From Verrucomicrobiota bacterium (lineage in GTDB: Bacteria; Verrucomicrobiota; Verrucomicrobiia; Chthoniobacterales; UBA10450), in assembly GCA_003218975.1 (NCBI GenBank), contig QHPD01000109.1, forward strand, positions 1 through 60,452: DNA of 60,452 bases, written 5' to 3'. The translations under genes were made by a program, and so were the position numbers. Below the pieces are notes generated by a model. That model made no database searches and was not told the DNA's origin. It saw only the letters and a list, made by a program, of their open reading frames with translations. Position 1 is the stretch's first letter. Each line of letters opens with the position of its first letter. Shown piece by piece: positions 59,181-60,452 of this stretch.

Positions 59181-60392
59181 ATGGCTAGCTATTCCTCATC
59201 GGCTGCTGCAGTTGAAATCGCCGATGCAGCGCCATGGGTTTCGAAATCGTCGTCGCCTTGGGTGCGCGGACCGCTTTGGGACGGATTCTGGATGCTGAGT
59301 GCGCTCTGGCTTGCGCCCATCGTGCTATGGCTTGCCCATGGCTATTCCAACCCGGAGTCGAGTCCACTCGATCTGCTTTACTTCGGTTTAACCGCGCTTT
59401 TTTGGATTGGTCACCGGTTATCCAGCACCTATCTCGCGTACTGCACGGAAGCGTACCGACCGCTTCTTCGAGCACAGCCGATCCGGTTCGTATTGCTCCC
59501 GCTTCTCGTAACCGCGGGATGCTTTGCTCTATTTCTCCCTGCGGACTCGGCGCTGCCATGGACGCGCGAGGAGCGACTTATTGGACTGGCGATTATCGAT
59601 TATGCCTGCGTGACATATCATTTCGCGGCGCAGCATTTCGGTGCCCTTTCACTCTACCGTACACGCGCCGAGCGCGGCTGGTGCATTCGGACTAGACGCC
59701 TGGATCGTTTTTTCGCGCTGATTGTAGGCGGCGTGCTTGTTTTTGTGGCGGATATCCTCGCAGGGGCGGTCGCCTATCAGGATCACTGGATCGATCGCTG
59801 GTCTTTCGCCACTCGGATTGTGTCAGCGCAGGATGGAATCCGCGGCGGCGCAATCCTGGCGCTGTTTATCGCGACAGCAGTAATGTTGTTTGCAGAGGCG
59901 CGTGCGCGGCGGTGGTCATTGCCACGCGTGTTGTACATTGTTGGAATCGCGGTTATGGTTGGCCTCGCTCTACGTCCTCGGAGTTTGTTTCTCTTCCTGG
60001 TGCTCTGGACCTCGCAGCACTGGATTCTGGCTACGGGTCTGGCATCGCGAACATCGTGTGCGGCGGCCGCTCCAACGCGCGGCATTGTGCGCCGAGTTCT
60101 GCATAGGCTGAACGTTCGCCCGTGGGCGGTCATGCTTTTCCTGATGGTGTTGTCGGTGGTTTTGTTACCTCTGTTCGAGGTAGAAGCAAACCGAGAGACA
60201 GGCACATACTATGGCGACCGGATCTTCGGCGCCATTGCGACGCAATTACGGACTTCTTCCTGGGTACCTGTGCTCGTAGCTCTCGGTTTCGCAACGGGAT
60301 TCATTCACTACCTGCTCGATCGAAGCGTCTATCGAATGTCGGACCCGCAAGTGCGCGCGGCAGCGTCTGGGCTAGCTGACCGACCGCGGTAG
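59181..60392 (+). CDS. polytopic membrane protein of unknown function
   Basis: This 403-residue protein has eight or more hydrophobic helices. Histidines sit within or next to helices: GHRLSSTYLAYC near residue 77, YHFAAQHFGALSLYR near 147, SQHWILATGL near 281 and GFIHYLLDR near 380. The repeated H.....H spacing could bind heme or metal, but I do not recognise a family. The C-terminus (SGLADRPR) is short. The ribosome-binding site is unclear because the hairpin at 59139-59169 precedes the ATG. The 60 bases after the stop hold no gene. Confidence 0.65.
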   Translation: MASYSSSAAAVEIADAAPWVSKSSSPWVRGPLWDGFWMLSALWLAPIVLWLAHGYSNPESSPLDLLYFGLTALFWIGHRLSSTYLAYCTEAYRPLLRAQPIRFVLLPLLVTAGCFALFLPADSALPWTREERLIGLAIIDYACVTYHFAAQHFGALSLYRTRAERGWCIRTRRLDRFFALIVGGVLVFVADILAGAVAYQDHWIDRWSFATRIVSAQDGIRGGAILALFIATAVMLFAEARARRWSLPRVLYIVGIAVMVGLALRPRSLFLFLVLWTSQHWILATGLASRTSCAAAAPTRGIVRRVLHRLNVRPWAVMLFLMVLSVVLLPLFEVEANRETGTYYGDRIFGAIATQLRTSSWVPVLVALGFATGFIHYLLDRSVYRMSDPQVRAAASGLADRPR

Positions 60393-60452
60393 CAATGGAA
60401 ACTGCCTGATTTGCTAAGGTACGTTAATGGCGTGTGCGCCATCTTACAACGG

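Noticed and set aside
1-60452. CRISPR array, IS element or prophage
   Set aside because: No regularly spaced direct repeats with unique spacers, no transposase, integrase or phage structural gene seen.

Overview
The window looks like a chromosomal segment from a Gram-negative, GC-rich (high fifties percent by eye) bacterium, most likely a soil Verrucomicrobiota of the Chthoniobacterales / 'Udaeobacter' kind. That placement is an inference from protein style: verrucomicrobial porins and AsmA proteins, the DUF3300-DUF2950 pair, ArnT-like glycosyltransferases, an LpxH-type phosphoesterase, and many short palindromic intergenic repeats. No rRNA, CRISPR array, transposase or phage gene is visible. 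The only tRNA sequence is the 5' half of a tRNA-Thr.

Layout. 0.2-5.7 kb: a flavin oxidoreductase, then a zinc/manganese-type uptake group (small His-rich protein, outer-membrane beta-barrel, ZnuA, ZnuB) that lacks its ATPase gene; a palindromic repeat fills that gap. 5.9-13.1 kb: a P1B-like metal ATPase with an unusual transmembrane motif, an AsmA-like protein, endonuclease IV and a D-aminoacylase-like hydrolase. 13.2-16.2 kb: two duplicated Tyr-rich lipoproteins, an ArsR repressor with a DUF6428 protein, and an LpxH-like phosphoesterase.

16.3-30.7 kb is the core of the window, a phosphate and polyphosphate island: a frameshifted phosphate-type porin with a candidate PHO box, phoB-phoR, pstS-pstC-pstA-pstB-phoU, ppk1, ppgK (polyphosphate glucokinase), sixA, then CHAD and CYTH proteins that bind or hydrolyse polyphosphate. 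Together these would sense phosphate, import it, store it as polyphosphate and spend it. Its right edge is a graveyard of fragments (diacylglycerol-kinase-like, surE and phoU 3' ends).

30.8-36.6 kb: secG, mazG, a DUF2270 protein, a PTS IIA protein, a metallo-beta-lactamase-fold hydrolase, an acetyltransferase-methyltransferase fusion and a DUF1353 lipoprotein. 36.6-42.4 kb: the half tRNA-Thr, a broken cyclase-TPR gene, a glycosyltransferase, and a nitrate/sulfonate/pyrimidine-type ABC importer followed by a second truncated ATPase. 42.6-52.5 kb: tpiA, a LolA-like protein, a PAP2-glycosyltransferase operon, a second PTS IIA protein, argS (with a 60-bp palindrome in frame) and treY. 52.6-60.4 kb: two broken DUF4105 copies around a lipase-like lipoprotein, the DUF2950/DUF3300 pair, an EipA-like protein and a polytopic membrane protein.

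Two themes recur. First, palindromic repeats repeatedly overlap stop codons, start codons or coding sequence. Second, many genes are cleanly decayed by single-base frameshifts or deletion junctions.
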